A stretch of DNA of 64,000 nucleotides from Paracoccus sediminilitoris (GCF_003259195.1 NZ_QJPK01000006.1:124001-188000); one strand, 5' to 3'. Numbered from the stretch's first letter, positions 8,840 to 18,883 are shown. The notes: generated from the sequence alone by a model not told the origin. Numbers and translations: made by a program.

Positions 8840-9985
8840 ATGCGCGCTTTTCTTCTTAAGGTTGCAGCCCTGATCGCGCTGGCCGCACCCGCGCAGGCCT
8901 TCGACACCAATGCCACCTCGGCATGGGTCTATGACGTCCAGACCGGCACGGTGCTGATGGAAAAGGACGCCGACAAGCCGATCCCCCCTGCCTCGATGTC
9001 CAAGCTGATGACGCTTTACATGCTGTTCGAGGCACTGGACGAAGGGCGCGTGCAGATGGACACGCAGCTGCCCGTCAGCAGCCGCGCGCGGGCGATGGGC
9101 GGGTCGACCATGTTCCTGAACGAACTGGACCGCCCGACCGTCGAGCAGCTGATCAAGGGCATCATCGTCTTGTCGGGCAACGATGCCTGCGTGGTCGTCG
9201 CCGAAGGTCTGGCCGGGACCGAGGATGCCTTTGCCCGCCAGATGACCGAACGCGGCAAGCAGATCGGGCTGGAAAATTCGACCTTCAAGAACTCGAACGG
9301 CTGGCCCGCTCCCGAACATCGTATGACGACGCATGACCTGGGCACGGTCGCCCGCCTGCTGATCGAGAAATTCCCCGAATATTACAAATTCTTCGGCCTG
9401 ACCGAGTTTCAGTACGAGGATCGTGCCCCCTCGAACCGCTACAACCGCAACCCGCTGCTGAAGCTGAACATCGGGGCGGACGGCCTGAAGACGGGCCATA
9501 CGCAAGAGGCCGGCTATGGTCTGGTCGGATCGGCCGTCCAAGACGGTCGCCGCGTGATCTTTGTCATCAGCGGTCTTGAGACCGAACGCGACCGTGCCGA
9601 GGAATCGGAACGCATCGTCAACTGGGCGTTTCGACAGTTCACCATGCAAAGCCTTGTTCCGGCGGGCGAAACCGTCGTCGATGCTCCGGTCTGGCTGGGC
9701 ACCAGGGGCAGCGTCGGCCTGACAACCGAAAAAGGCGTCAACGTGCTGGTCCCCGCCGGTGCCCAGGATCAGGTCAAGGTCGAGGTGGTCTATGACAGCC
9801 CCCTTCCCGCCCCCATCACCAAGGGCCAGCAGGTCGGCCAGCTGGTCGTCACCATCCCCGGCACGCGCGACACCGTCACCCCGCTGGTCGCGACCGAGGA
9901 CGTTCCCGAGGCGGGCTTTCTGGGCCGCATGAAGGGCGCCGTGATGCAGCTGGGTCAACGCGCCATCAGCGCCGTCGACAGCTGA
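8840..9985 (+). CDS. D-alanyl-D-alanine carboxypeptidase (PBP5/6 type)
   Basis: This 381-residue periplasmic enzyme trims the terminal D-Ala from peptidoglycan stem peptides. A signal peptide (MRAFLLKVAALIALAAPAQA) is followed by the penicillin-binding motifs SMSK (52-55, nucleophile S52), SGN (about 112-114) and KTG (about 217). The C-terminal beta-rich domain and a final amphipathic segment (FLGRMKGAVMQLGQRAIS) probably anchor it to the membrane surface. AGAGGA precedes the ATG. The stop overlaps the tmk start by one base (TGATG), so the genes are cotranscribed. Confidence 0.95.
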   Translation: MRAFLLKVAALIALAAPAQAFDTNATSAWVYDVQTGTVLMEKDADKPIPPASMSKLMTLYMLFEALDEGRVQMDTQLPVSSRARAMGGSTMFLNELDRPTVEQLIKGIIVLSGNDACVVVAEGLAGTEDAFARQMTERGKQIGLENSTFKNSNGWPAPEHRMTTHDLGTVARLLIEKFPEYYKFFGLTEFQYEDRAPSNRYNRNPLLKLNIGADGLKTGHTQEAGYGLVGSAVQDGRRVIFVISGLETERDRAEESERIVNWAFRQFTMQSLVPAGETVVDAPVWLGTRGSVGLTTEKGVNVLVPAGAQDQVKVEVVYDSPLPAPITKGQQVGQLVVTIPGTRDTVTPLVATEDVPEAGFLGRMKGAVMQLGQRAISAVDS

Positions 9986-10581
9986 TGCTGATCAGCTTCG
10001 AAGGCATCGACGGTTGCGGCAAGTCCACGCAGGCCCGGCTTCTGGCCGATAACCTGCGCGCGCAGGGACGCAATGTCCTGTTGACGCGCGAACCCGGCGG
10101 CAGTCCCGGCGCCGAGGAGATCCGTCGCCTGCTGGTCGAAGGCGCGGGCGAACGCTGGTCGCCGGAAACCGAATGCCTGCTGTTTACCGCGGCCCGCCGC
10201 GACCATCTGGAACGCAGCATCCGGCCCGCCCTGGCCGCCGGTCAGGTGGTCGTCACCGACCGTTTCGCCGACAGCACCCGCGTCTATCAGGGCGCGGCGC
10301 GGGGCGATCTGCGGCCGATGGTCGACCGGCTGCACGACATGATGATCGGCACCGAGCCTGACCGGACCTTCGTCATCGACATCGCCCCCGAGACCGGGCT
10401 TGCCCGTGGCGTGGCCCGCGGCGGCGCGGAAGACCGCTTCGAGAGCCTGGGGCTGGGGTTCCAGGAACGGCTGGCCGCTGGATTTCGCGCCTTGGCCGCC
10501 GAATACCCCGACCGCGTGCGCTTGATCGACGGCAGCGGCAGCCCTGACCAGGTCGCCGACCGCGTGATGGCGGCGCTGTGA
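9985..10581 (+). CDS. tmk: Thymidylate kinase
   Basis: The 198-residue enzyme converts dTMP to dTDP with ATP, an essential step in DNA precursor synthesis. The P-loop GIDGCGKST spans residues 7-15, REPGG follows at about 35-39 and the DRFADSTRVYQG motif binds the nucleotide. It overlaps the carboxypeptidase gene by one base and holB by four (GTGA). The tmk-holB pairing is common in bacteria. Confidence 0.97.
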   Translation: MLISFEGIDGCGKSTQARLLADNLRAQGRNVLLTREPGGSPGAEEIRRLLVEGAGERWSPETECLLFTAARRDHLERSIRPALAAGQVVVTDRFADSTRVYQGAARGDLRPMVDRLHDMMIGTEPDRTFVIDIAPETGLARGVARGGAEDRFESLGLGFQERLAAGFRALAAEYPDRVRLIDGSGSPDQVADRVMAAL

Positions 10582-11690
10582 AGACAGATCCGGACGATAT
10601 CCCCGAACCGGACCGCGTTCCCGGTGCGCCGCATCCGCGCCATACGCAGCGCCTTGTCGGCCAGGATCACGCCATCGCGGAATTCGTTCAGGCCGCGCGC
10701 AGCGACCGCCTGCACCATGCCTGGATGCTGACCGGCCCGCGCGGCGTCGGCAAGGCCACCCTGGCCTGGGCCATCGCGCGCTGGCTGTTGTCGGGCGCGC
10801 AGTCCCCCGACATGCGCATCGATCCCGACACCCCCGAGGCGCGCCGCGTCAGCGCGCTGTCCGAACCGCGCCTGCAACTGATCCGCCGCCCATGGGACGA
10901 CAAGACCGGCCGCCTTCGCGCCGAGATCACCGTCGATGAAATCCGCAAGCTGCTGTCCTTCTATCACCTCTCATCGGCCGAGGGCGGACGCCGCATCGCG
11001 ATCATTGACGCGGCCGACGACATGAATATTCCCGCCGCCAATGCCCTGCTGAAGGTGCTGGAAGAGCCGCCCAAGGACGCGCTGATCCTGCTGATCGCGC
11101 ATCAGCCAGCCCGTCTGCTGCCCACCATCCGGTCGCGCTGCCGCACGCTGCGCCTGATGCCGATGAAGCCCGCGCAGATGGGCGGCATCCTGGCCGACCA
11201 GGGTATCGACGAAGACGCCGAAGCGCTGGCCGCGCTGTCCGACGGATCGGTGGGCGAGGCGCTGCGGCTGGCCGGTCAGGGCGGGCTGGAACGCTATCAG
11301 GATCTGGTGGACCTCTTTGCCACCCTGCCGCGCATGGACCGGCTGGCGGCGGCGAAATTCGCCGATGGCGCGGCGGGGCGGGCCGGGGCCGATGGGGACC
11401 CCTTCGATCTGACCATCACCCTTCTGGACCGCTTTCTGGTCAGGCTGGCGCGGGCGGGCCTGATGGGGGCGCCCCTGCCGCAGGCCGCCAAGGGCGAAGG
11501 CGCGCTGATGGCCCGCCTGTCGCCCGACGATCTGGCCGCCCGCACATGGGCAGAGGCGCAGGCCCGCCTGTCGGCCCGCGCCCGCAGCGGTCGGGCGGTC
11601 AACCTTGACCCTGCGGCGCTGGTGATGGATATGGTTCTGGAACTGGCGCAATTGCCGCCTGCGCAATCCGCCCCGACAGACAAAGGATGA
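10578..11690 (+). CDS. holB: DNA polymerase III subunit delta'
   Basis: This 370-residue clamp-loader subunit has an AAA+ core with GPRGVGKAT at residues 53-61 and the SRC sensor motif (RSRCRTL) near residue 180. It assembles with delta and the DnaX subunits to load the sliding clamp. The start is a GTG overlapping the tmk stop. The Walker A is altered from GKTT to GKAT; E. coli delta' does not hydrolyse ATP, so the change is tolerable. The tatD start lies three bases after the stop. Confidence 0.95.
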   Translation: MKTDPDDIPEPDRVPGAPHPRHTQRLVGQDHAIAEFVQAARSDRLHHAWMLTGPRGVGKATLAWAIARWLLSGAQSPDMRIDPDTPEARRVSALSEPRLQLIRRPWDDKTGRLRAEITVDEIRKLLSFYHLSSAEGGRRIAIIDAADDMNIPAANALLKVLEEPPKDALILLIAHQPARLLPTIRSRCRTLRLMPMKPAQMGGILADQGIDEDAEALAALSDGSVGEALRLAGQGGLERYQDLVDLFATLPRMDRLAAAKFADGAAGRAGADGDPFDLTITLLDRFLVRLARAGLMGAPLPQAAKGEGALMARLSPDDLAARTWAEAQARLSARARSGRAVNLDPAALVMDMVLELAQLPPAQSAPTDKG

Positions 11691-11693
11691 CCT

Positions 11694-12491
11694 ATGCAAG
11701 ACGCGGCCCCTCCGCCGATCGTGGACAGTCATTGCCATCTGGATTTCCCCGATTTCGACGGCGAACATGACGACTTGATTTCCCGAGCAGAGGCGGCTGG
11801 CGTCTCGCGCATGGTCACCATCTGCACCCGCCTGCGCCTGGAACCGCAGGTCCGCGCCCTGGCCGAGGCGCATGACGGCGTCTTCTACGCCGCCGGCACC
11901 CACCCGATGAGCGTGGCCGACGAACCCATGGCACAGGTCGACGACCTGGTCGCCCTGGCGCAACACCCGAAATTCGTGGGCATCGGTGAAACCGGACTGG
12001 ATTACCACTACACCGCCGAAAGCGCCGCCGCCCAGCGGGAAAGCCTGCTGATCCATATCGAGGCCGCGCGCCAGACCCGCCTGCCCCTGATCATCCATTC
12101 CCGCGACGCCGATGACGACATGGCCCGCATCCTGACGCGCGAACACAAGGCGGGCGCATTCAGCTGCGTCATGCATTGCTTCAGCAGCAGCGCCGAGCTG
12201 GGCCGTGCGGCGCTGGACCTGGGCTTCTACCTGTCGATGTCGGGGATCGCGACCTTCCCGCGGTCGCAGGACCTGCGCGACATCTTTGCCGCGGCCCCCA
12301 TCGACCGCATCCTGGTGGAAACCGACAGCCCCTATCTGGCCCCGAAACCCCATCGCGGCCGCCGGAACGAACCGGCCTATGTCGCGAAGACCGCCCAGGT
12401 GGGGGCCGAGGTGTTCGGCATGGATTACGCCGATTTCGCCGCGCAGACGACCGCGAATTTCGACCGCCTGTTCTGGAAGGCTGCACGATGA
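11694..12491 (+). CDS. TatD-family metal-dependent nuclease
   Basis: The 265-residue protein is a TIM-barrel amidohydrolase-fold hydrolase. The metal-binding HxH is at residues 13 and 15 (DSHCHLD); GETGLDYHY, HSRDADDD, MHCFS and VETDSPYLAP give the further ligands in the expected order. TatD proteins act as 3'-5' exonucleases or DNases in DNA repair. It lies between holB and an MBL-fold gene and overlaps the latter by four bases, a conserved-looking arrangement. Confidence 0.95.
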   Translation: MQDAAPPPIVDSHCHLDFPDFDGEHDDLISRAEAAGVSRMVTICTRLRLEPQVRALAEAHDGVFYAAGTHPMSVADEPMAQVDDLVALAQHPKFVGIGETGLDYHYTAESAAAQRESLLIHIEAARQTRLPLIIHSRDADDDMARILTREHKAGAFSCVMHCFSSSAELGRAALDLGFYLSMSGIATFPRSQDLRDIFAAAPIDRILVETDSPYLAPKPHRGRRNEPAYVAKTAQVGAEVFGMDYADFAAQTTANFDRLFWKAAR

Positions 12492-13318
12492 TCCGCCCGA
12501 CGATCCGCGCAACGATCTTGGGTTGCGGGTCGTCAGGCGGCGTGCCGCGCCTTGGCGGTCGGTGGGGGGCCTGCGATCCGCAGAACCCTAAGAACCGCCG
12601 CCGCCGCTGTTCGCTGCTGGTGGAACGCGACGGGCCGGACGGCACCACGCAGGTCCTGATCGACACCGGACCCGACTTGGTGCCGCAGCTACTGGATGCG
12701 GGGGTCGGCACGCTGGACGGGGTCGTCTATACCCATGCCCATGCCGATCATGTCCACGGCATCGACGACCTGCGCCAGCTGGTCTTCAACGCCCGCCGCA
12801 TGCTGCCCGTCTGGGCCGACGAACCCACCGCCGAGGCGCTGCTGACGCGCTTTGGCTATGTCTTCGAAACGCCCGAGGGCAGCTTTTATCCCCCCATCTG
12901 CCAGCTGAACCCGATCGCGGGCCGCATCGCCGTCGACGGCCCCGGTGGCGTGATCGAGATGATCCCCTTCCGCGTCCAGCACGGCGAAATCACCGCCCTT
13001 GGCTTCCGCATTGGTGGTCTGGTCTATCTGCCCGACGTGTCGGACATCCCGCAGGCCGCCTGGCACCTGATCGAGGACGCGCCCATCTTCGTCATCGATG
13101 CCCTGCGATACGAACCCCATCCCAGCCACGCCCATCTTCAGCAGGCGCTGGACTGGATCGTGATGGCGCGCAGCCCGCATGCCGTCCTGACCAACATGCA
13201 TATCGACATCGACCATGACACGGTCGCGCTTGAAACCCCCGACCATGTGATCCCCGCCTTTGATGGGATGACGATCACCACCACCGCCGACACCCCCGAC
13301 CTGCCCCCCGCGGCATGA
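12488..13318 (+). CDS. MBL-fold metallo-hydrolase (PhnP-like)
   Basis: The 276-residue protein is a metallo-beta-lactamase-fold hydrolase with the metal motif THAHADH at residues 82-88. The N-terminal GCGSSGGVPRLGG and the cysteine-containing loop GACDPQNPKNRRRRCS resemble PhnP, the cyclic ribosyl phosphate phosphodiesterase. A role in phosphonate metabolism is not implied, because no phn gene is nearby. The start overlaps the tatD stop (ATGA) and the end overlaps the next gene likewise. Confidence 0.9.
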   Translation: MIRPTIRATILGCGSSGGVPRLGGRWGACDPQNPKNRRRRCSLLVERDGPDGTTQVLIDTGPDLVPQLLDAGVGTLDGVVYTHAHADHVHGIDDLRQLVFNARRMLPVWADEPTAEALLTRFGYVFETPEGSFYPPICQLNPIAGRIAVDGPGGVIEMIPFRVQHGEITALGFRIGGLVYLPDVSDIPQAAWHLIEDAPIFVIDALRYEPHPSHAHLQQALDWIVMARSPHAVLTNMHIDIDHDTVALETPDHVIPAFDGMTITTTADTPDLPPAA

Positions 13319-14259
13319 GCGCGCTTTTCACCATCATCCTGCCGGTCTTCCTGATCGTGGGCTTCGGCTATCTGGTGTCATGGCGCGGCTGGTTCCGCCC
13401 CGAGGCCGTGGATGGGCTGATGTCCTTCGCCCAGAACTTTGCCGTGCCGACGCTGCTTTTCGCCTCGATGGCGCGGCTGGATCTGGGAACCGAGTTTCGC
13501 GTCCATCTGCTGATCCCCTTCTATGCGGGCGCCTTCTGCAGCTTCCTTGCGGGATGGGCGGGGGCGCGGTTCATCTTCCATCGCCCGCCCATGGATTGCG
13601 TGGTGATCGGCTTTGTCTGCCTGTTTTCCAACACGCTGCTGCTGGGGGTGCCGATCACGGAACGCGCCTATGGCCCCGATGCACTGGCCGGAAACTGGGC
13701 GATCATCGCGATGCATTCGCCGCTGCTCTATACCTTCGGCATCACGGTGATGGAATTCACCCGTGCGCGCGGCAGCGATCTGTCGGTGGGCCGCGTCGCA
13801 CTCAGGGCGCTGTCGGGGGTGCTGCGGACCTCGCTGGTCATCGGCATCCTGCTGGGGCTGGCCACGAACCTGCTGATGCAGGCGGGGCTGGTTTTGCCAA
13901 CGGGGTTCTGGGACGGGGTGGACATGATCGGACGGGCCGCGTTGCCGGCTGCGCTGTTCGGGTTGGGCGGCGTTCTTTACCGGTATCGCCCGGAAGGCGA
14001 CATGGCGACCATCGCGATGTGCTGCGCCTGTTCGCTGATCCTGCATCCGGCCATCACCTTTGGCATGGCGCATCTGTTCGAACTGGACGTGGCGGGGATG
14101 CGGTCGGCGGTGCTGACATCGGCCATGGCACCGGGGATCAACGCCTATCTGTTCGCCAACATCTATGGCGCCGCCAAGCGCGTGGCAGCGTCGACCGTCC
14201 TGGTCGCGACCGCCATTTCGACGCTCAGCATCTGGATGTGGCTGGCGATCCTTCCCTGA
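13315..14259 (+). CDS. AEC-family transporter (auxin efflux carrier fold)
   Basis: This 314-residue membrane protein has about ten helices in two inverted halves, typical of the AEC family in the bile/arsenite/riboflavin transporter superfamily. Bacterial members export or import organic acids such as malonate or malate; the substrate cannot be assigned here. The segment NTLLLGVPITERAYG matches the conserved N-terminal half motif and MAPGINAYLFANIY the C-terminal one. The start overlaps the MBL gene stop by four bases, so it is the last gene of the tmk run. Confidence 0.9.
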   Translation: MSALFTIILPVFLIVGFGYLVSWRGWFRPEAVDGLMSFAQNFAVPTLLFASMARLDLGTEFRVHLLIPFYAGAFCSFLAGWAGARFIFHRPPMDCVVIGFVCLFSNTLLLGVPITERAYGPDALAGNWAIIAMHSPLLYTFGITVMEFTRARGSDLSVGRVALRALSGVLRTSLVIGILLGLATNLLMQAGLVLPTGFWDGVDMIGRAALPAALFGLGGVLYRYRPEGDMATIAMCCACSLILHPAITFGMAHLFELDVAGMRSAVLTSAMAPGINAYLFANIYGAAKRVAASTVLVATAISTLSIWMWLAILP

Positions 14260-14274
14260 CCGCCAGCCGACAAC

Positions 14275-15228
14275 TCATTGCGGGGACAGCCCGCGGATGC
14301 GTTCGGACCGACGGCGCAGCAGTTCCACCGTCGTCAGCAGCGCGATCGAGAAGATCACCAGCAGCGTCGCCACCGCCAGGATCGCCGGGCTGATCTGTTC
14401 GCGGATCCCGTTCCACATCTGGCGCGGGATGGTCTGCTGTTCGGGGCCTGCGATGAACAGCACGGCCACGACCTCGTCGAACGAGGTGACGAAGGCGAAC
14501 AGCGCCCCCGAGATCACGCCCGGCAGGATCAGCGGCATGGTGACCCGGAAGAAGGTCACCCGCGGGTTCGCCCCCAAAGATGCCGCCGCGCGGTTCAGCG
14601 ACTGGTCGAAGCCCACCAGCGTCGCCGTCACGGTGATGATGACGAAGGGAATGCCAAGCGTGGCATGGGCCAGGATCACCCCCAGATAGCTGCCCGCCAG
14701 CTTGCCGCATTGCGGGGTCAGCCCAAAGATCGTCAGCAGCTCGCAGGGGTTCGAATAGAAGAAGAACATCCCCGTCGCCGTGATGATCAGCGGCACGATC
14801 ATGGGCGAGATCAGGATCGCCATGATCGTCCGGCGGAAGGGCATCTCGGGGCGCGACAGGCCAAGGGCGGCCAGCGTGCCAAGCGATGTGGCAACGATGG
14901 TCGAGGAGACGCCGATGATGATCGAGTTCTTCGCCGCCTTGACCCATTTCGCATTCGCCCAGGCATCCGCCCACCACGACATGTCGCGGGGCGCGTCGGG
15001 CGCCTGCATCCCGAAGGTCAGCAGGCTTTCGTACCAGCGGGTGCTGTAGCCCTCGGGGTCGAAGGACAGCATCTTCTCGGTGAAGGTGAAATAGGGCTCG
15101 GCGTTGAAGGACAGGGGCATGATGACGATGATCGGGGCGATCAGGAAGAAGAAGATCGCCACGCAGATCGCCAGATAGGCGTAATGCCAGACACGCTCCA
15201 GCGGGGTTGCATAGGATGGTACGGCCAT
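14275..15228 (-). CDS. Polyamine-type ABC transporter permease (PotC-like)
   Basis: This 317-residue inner-membrane permease has six to seven helices. The docking loop around RAAASLGANPRVTFFRVTMPLILPG (near residue 210) is the EAA motif with the conserved Gly. Length and order match PotC/PotH. A large periplasmic loop (about residues 50-110, ending MQAPDAPRDMSWWADAW) is longer than in E. coli PotC. It starts six bases from the PotB-like gene and is the last gene of the operon. Confidence 0.9.
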   Translation of the reverse strand: MAVPSYATPLERVWHYAYLAICVAIFFFLIAPIIVIMPLSFNAEPYFTFTEKMLSFDPEGYSTRWYESLLTFGMQAPDAPRDMSWWADAWANAKWVKAAKNSIIIGVSSTIVATSLGTLAALGLSRPEMPFRRTIMAILISPMIVPLIITATGMFFFYSNPCELLTIFGLTPQCGKLAGSYLGVILAHATLGIPFVIITVTATLVGFDQSLNRAAASLGANPRVTFFRVTMPLILPGVISGALFAFVTSFDEVVAVLFIAGPEQQTIPRQMWNGIREQISPAILAVATLLVIFSIALLTTVELLRRRSERIRGLSPQ

Positions 15229-15233
15229 ATCGG

Positions 15234-16535
15234 TTACCCCAGCTTCAGGTTGTCGACGCCCACCAACCGGTCATAGAGCCAGTAGAGGACAAGAACCGCA
15301 CCCAGCAGCAGGGCGGCAAGGGCGGCGGCCATCGACCAGTTCAGGGTCGAGGTCATGTGCTGCGCGATCATGTTGGAAATCAGCTGTCCCGACGATCCGC
15401 CGACCAAGGCGGGCGTGATGTAATATCCGACCGCAAGGATGAAGACCAACATCGCCCCTGCCCCAAGCCCCGGCAGCGTCTGCGGGAAATAGATGCGGCG
15501 GAAGGCCGTCCAGCTGGTCGCGCCAAGGCTGCGCGCGGCCCGGACATAGGACGGGTTGATCGTCCGCATCACGGAATAGAGCGGCAGGATCATGAAGGGC
15601 AGCAGGATATGCGTCATGGCGATGATCGTGCCCGTCTGGTTATAGATCATCTGCAGACGTTGGCTGCCGCCGATCACCCCCATCCAGACCAAGATGTCAT
15701 TCACGACCCCCTGCTGCTGCAACAGCACCATCCAGCTGGTCGTGCGCACCAGAAGCGAGGTCCAGAAGGGCAGCAGCACCAGGATCATCAGCAGGTTCGA
15801 TTTCCGCATCGGCAAGGTGGCCAGCAGATGTGCGATGGGAAAGCCCAGCACGAAGGTCAGCAGCGTGATCAGCCCCGACAGCCAGAAGGTCCGCCAGAAC
15901 AGCATCACATAGACGCGCTGGTTTTCGTCGACTTGCTGGATGTCTCCGTTCACGTCGCGGGTGCGGTCCACGGATGCCAGATAGAAATTCGCGGTATAGG
16001 GCGAGGACACCTCGCGCATGGTCGCCCACAACTGCGGGTCGCCCCATTCCTCGTCGATGGCCAGCAGGGCATCGCGGTAAGGCGGCTCGATCCCGTCGCG
16101 GACCTTGCGTCCTGTCGATGTGAACAGCGACCGCGTCCCCGGCATGTCATAATTCACACGCGTGCCGACGACGCCGATATTGCGCGCCTCGGCCGATGCC
16201 TGAAGGTCGGTCGCCAGCGCCTGCCATGCGGCATCGTCGGGCTGGGTCCCACGCTCGGTCTGGGCGAACCAGGCCGAGACGTTCGGCATGTTCGCGGAAA
16301 ACCCGTCATTATGAAAGGATCGCTGCAGCATCTGGCCGATCGGCACCACGAAGGTGATCAGGATGAAGGCCAGCAGCGGCAGGACCAGAAGAAATGCCTT
16401 GCGGCGGGCGCGGGACTGGCTGCGGGCCAGGGCCCGGACCAGCGGCTTGCCGTCTGCGGTGGTCAAGGGCTGCGCCACGACACCCGATGCGGTGGTCGTG
16501 ATCGCAGCATGCGGATCAAGTGCGGTATTCGCCAT
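15234..16535 (-). CDS. Polyamine-type ABC transporter permease (PotB-like)
   Basis: This 433-residue permease has a cytosolic N-terminal stretch of about 60 residues, one helix, then an unusually long periplasmic insert (about residues 85-225) before the core helices; E. coli PotB is about 280 residues. The EAA loop reads AARSLGATSWTAFRRIYFPQTLPG. The ATG at 16535 follows GGGGAC; an upstream ATG at 16562 would add nine residues. It lies between the binding-protein and PotC-like genes. Confidence 0.9.
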   Translation of the reverse strand: MANTALDPHAAITTTASGVVAQPLTTADGKPLVRALARSQSRARRKAFLLVLPLLAFILITFVVPIGQMLQRSFHNDGFSANMPNVSAWFAQTERGTQPDDAAWQALATDLQASAEARNIGVVGTRVNYDMPGTRSLFTSTGRKVRDGIEPPYRDALLAIDEEWGDPQLWATMREVSSPYTANFYLASVDRTRDVNGDIQQVDENQRVYVMLFWRTFWLSGLITLLTFVLGFPIAHLLATLPMRKSNLLMILVLLPFWTSLLVRTTSWMVLLQQQGVVNDILVWMGVIGGSQRLQMIYNQTGTIIAMTHILLPFMILPLYSVMRTINPSYVRAARSLGATSWTAFRRIYFPQTLPGLGAGAMLVFILAVGYYITPALVGGSSGQLISNMIAQHMTSTLNWSMAAALAALLLGAVLVLYWLYDRLVGVDNLKLG

Positions 16536-16589
16536 GTCGTCCCCGATATTCGGATCCGTCACCCCAGATGCGGGGTGACGGCATTGGCA

Positions 16590-17666
16590 TCAGGAGGAGG
16601 CGAGCCAGCTGTTGAAACGCTCGCTCAGTTCGGCGGCGTGGTCGGCCCAGAACTCGGGATCGTCCAGCACGGCGCTTTCAAGGTTTTCGGGCGCGGTGGG
16701 CATGTGGGGCGCCATCTCGGTCTTGCCGTCCTTGTACATCCCGACCAGCGCGGCCGATGATTTCCGTGCCGGGCCATAGCTGATATATTGCGCCTGATCG
16801 GCCAGCCGCTGCGTGTCGGTGGCGAATTTCAGGTATTCCATGGCGTTTTCGGGGTTCGGCGCGTCGACCGGAATAACGAACATGTCCAGGTCCATGTACT
16901 GGCCGTCCCAGATCACCTCGAAGGGCTGATTTTCGCCGACCATCGCGTCGAAGATGCGGCCGTTATAGGCGGTGGTCATGCTGACCTCGCCATCGGCCAG
17001 CAGCTGCACGGGCTGGGCGCCGGCTTCCCACCAGACGACCTCGTCCTTGATGGTGTCCAGCTTGTCGAAGGCGCGCTGGACGCCCTCATCGGTGCCCAGG
17101 ACGTCATAGACCTCTGCGGCGGGCACGCCATCGGCGATCAGCGCCAGGTACAGCGTGCGCTTGGGGTTCTTGGGCAGGCCACGCTTGCCGGGGAAGGTCT
17201 CGGTATCGAAGAAATCGGCGGCGGTCGTGGGCGGGTTGTCGGTGAACTTGGTGGTGTTATAGGAAATCACCGTGCCCCAGACGATGTTCGCCACGGCGCA
17301 ATCCAGCAGCGCGCCATCGACGAAATCATCGGCGGCGGGGGTGCCGTCGGGTGCTGCGGGCAGGTCGGCTGGGTCGATCTCCATCAGCGCGCCTTCGTCG
17401 CACAGGCGAATGGCATCAGAGACCTCGACGTCGAAGACGTCGCCGGTCACGTTGCCTGCCTCGACCTGCGCGCGCAGGGGCGTTGCCGGGTTGTCGGCGG
17501 CGATCATGTTGACCTTAATGCCGGATTCTTCGGCGAAGGGCTTGTTATAGGCCTCGACCTGGCTGGTCTCGTAGGCACCGCCCCAGGATACGACGTTCAC
17601 CTCCTGGGCGGTGGCACCGAATGCGATGCCGGCCAGCGCGGTGGACATGATAAGCGTAGTTTTCAC
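16590..17666 (-). CDS. Periplasmic polyamine-type binding protein (PotD-like)
   Basis: The 358-residue protein begins with a Sec signal peptide (MKTTLIMSTALAGIAFGATA, cleaved before QEVNVVSWGG). The VVSWGGAYE start, the internal WGTVISYNT and the EYLKFATDTQ motif near the end place it in the extracellular solute-binding family 1 group with PotD and related putrescine, spermidine or GABA binders. It delivers substrate to the two permeases downstream. The gene follows the ATPase gene by 113 bases. Confidence 0.9.
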   Translation of the reverse strand: MKTTLIMSTALAGIAFGATAQEVNVVSWGGAYETSQVEAYNKPFAEESGIKVNMIAADNPATPLRAQVEAGNVTGDVFDVEVSDAIRLCDEGALMEIDPADLPAAPDGTPAADDFVDGALLDCAVANIVWGTVISYNTTKFTDNPPTTAADFFDTETFPGKRGLPKNPKRTLYLALIADGVPAAEVYDVLGTDEGVQRAFDKLDTIKDEVVWWEAGAQPVQLLADGEVSMTTAYNGRIFDAMVGENQPFEVIWDGQYMDLDMFVIPVDAPNPENAMEYLKFATDTQRLADQAQYISYGPARKSSAALVGMYKDGKTEMAPHMPTAPENLESAVLDDPEFWADHAAELSERFNSWLASS

Positions 17667-17779
17667 GGTAAGCTCCCTTGTGGATTCATGCCGGGCTTTC
17701 TGCCCGTTTCTTGTGTCCCTTGCGGGACTGGCAGCCGGGCGGATACCGCCGGGCCGCAGGTTCCGGGGTTGGCTGCGCC

Positions 17780-18883
17780 TCAGACGGGGTCCAGGGCGCG
17801 GGCATCCTCGGGGTGCCAGCCGATGCGCACGGCCTGTCCGGCATGCAGATGTGTCTGGCCGATGGTGTTGCGCATCTTCATGACGAAATTGTCCGATCCC
17901 GCCACCCGCAGCCGGGCCCGCAGGATGTCGCCCATATAGACCACCTCGATCACCTGCGCCTCGATGGTATGGGCGCCGGAGGGCATCATCTCGGGCTTGA
18001 ACTCGACCCGTTCGGGCCGGATCGAGACCGTGGTCCGCTGACCCTTTTCGCGGATGTTGACGGCGGTCGCGTCGATCAGGCCGCCATCGTCCAGACGCAC
18101 CAAGGCCTTTTCGCCGTCCAGCTTTTCGATCGTGCCGGGCAATGCATTGTTTTCGCCGATAAACCCGGCCACAAAGCTGTTCTGCGGTCGTTCATACAGG
18201 TCTGCCGGCGCCGCCAGCTGCTGGATGCGCCCGTCGTTGAAGACGGCGACGCGGTCCGACATGGTCAGCGCCTCGCCCTGATCATGGGTGACATAGACCA
18301 CTGTGATGCCCAGCTGTTCGTGCAGATGCTTGATCTCGAACTGCATATGTTCGCGCAGCTGCTTGTCCAGCGCGCCAAGCGGTTCGTCCATCAGGACCAG
18401 CTGGGGATCGAAGACCAGCGCCCGGGCCAGCGCGATCCGCTGTTGCTGGCCGCCCGACAGCTGGGCGGGCCTGCGGTTGATGAACTTGCCCATCTGGACC
18501 ATGTCCAGGGCCCGCTTGACGCGGGTTTCGCGTTCGCTGCGCGCCATGCCGCGCACTTCCAGAGGAAAGGACAGGTTTTCGCCCACGGTCATGTGGGGAA
18601 ACAGCGCATAGTTCTGAAACACCATCCCGATGCCGCGCTTGTGGGGCGGCACCTGGTTGATCGGCCTGCCATCCAGGCGGATCTCGCCATGCGTGGCGGT
18701 TTCGAAGCCCGCCAGCATCATCAGGCAGGTGGTCTTGCCGGAACCGGACGGCCCCAACATCGTCACGAATTCACCCTTGGCGATGGAGAGGTTCAGGTCT
18801 TTGACGACAAGCACCTGTCCGTCATAGCTTTTTTGCACATGCTCAAATGCGACGAAAGCCTCGCCGTGTCGGTCGTCCAGCAA
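17780..18883 (-). CDS. Polyamine-type ABC transporter ATPase (PotA-like)
   Basis: This 367-residue ATPase has Walker [10 protein letters not shown] at residues 44-52, the signature [15 protein letters not shown], Walker [13 protein letters not shown], the H-loop VYVTHDQ and a C-terminal TOBE domain that can sense substrate. The start codon is TTG, preceded by AGGGAG at a good distance; no ATG fits as well. It is the first gene of the minus-strand operon ATPase, binding protein, permease, permease. Confidence 0.93.
   Translation of the reverse strand: MLDDRHGEAFVAFEHVQKSYDGQVLVVKDLNLSIAKGEFVTMLGPSGSGKTTCLMMLAGFETATHGEIRLDGRPINQVPPHKRGIGMVFQNYALFPHMTVGENLSFPLEVRGMARSERETRVKRALDMVQMGKFINRRPAQLSGGQQQRIALARALVFDPQLVLMDEPLGALDKQLREHMQFEIKHLHEQLGITVVYVTHDQGEALTMSDRVAVFNDGRIQQLAAPADLYERPQNSFVAGFIGENNALPGTIEKLDGEKALVRLDDGGLIDATAVNIREKGQRTTVSIRPERVEFKPEMMPSGAHTIEAQVIEVVYMGDILRARLRVAGSDNFVMKMRNTIGQTHLHAGQAVRIGWHPEDARALDPV

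Noticed and set aside
8147..9958. Minus-strand open frame of 603 codons across tdk and the carboxypeptidase gene
   Set aside because: It spans two clearly coding genes on the plus strand and has no recognisable motif.
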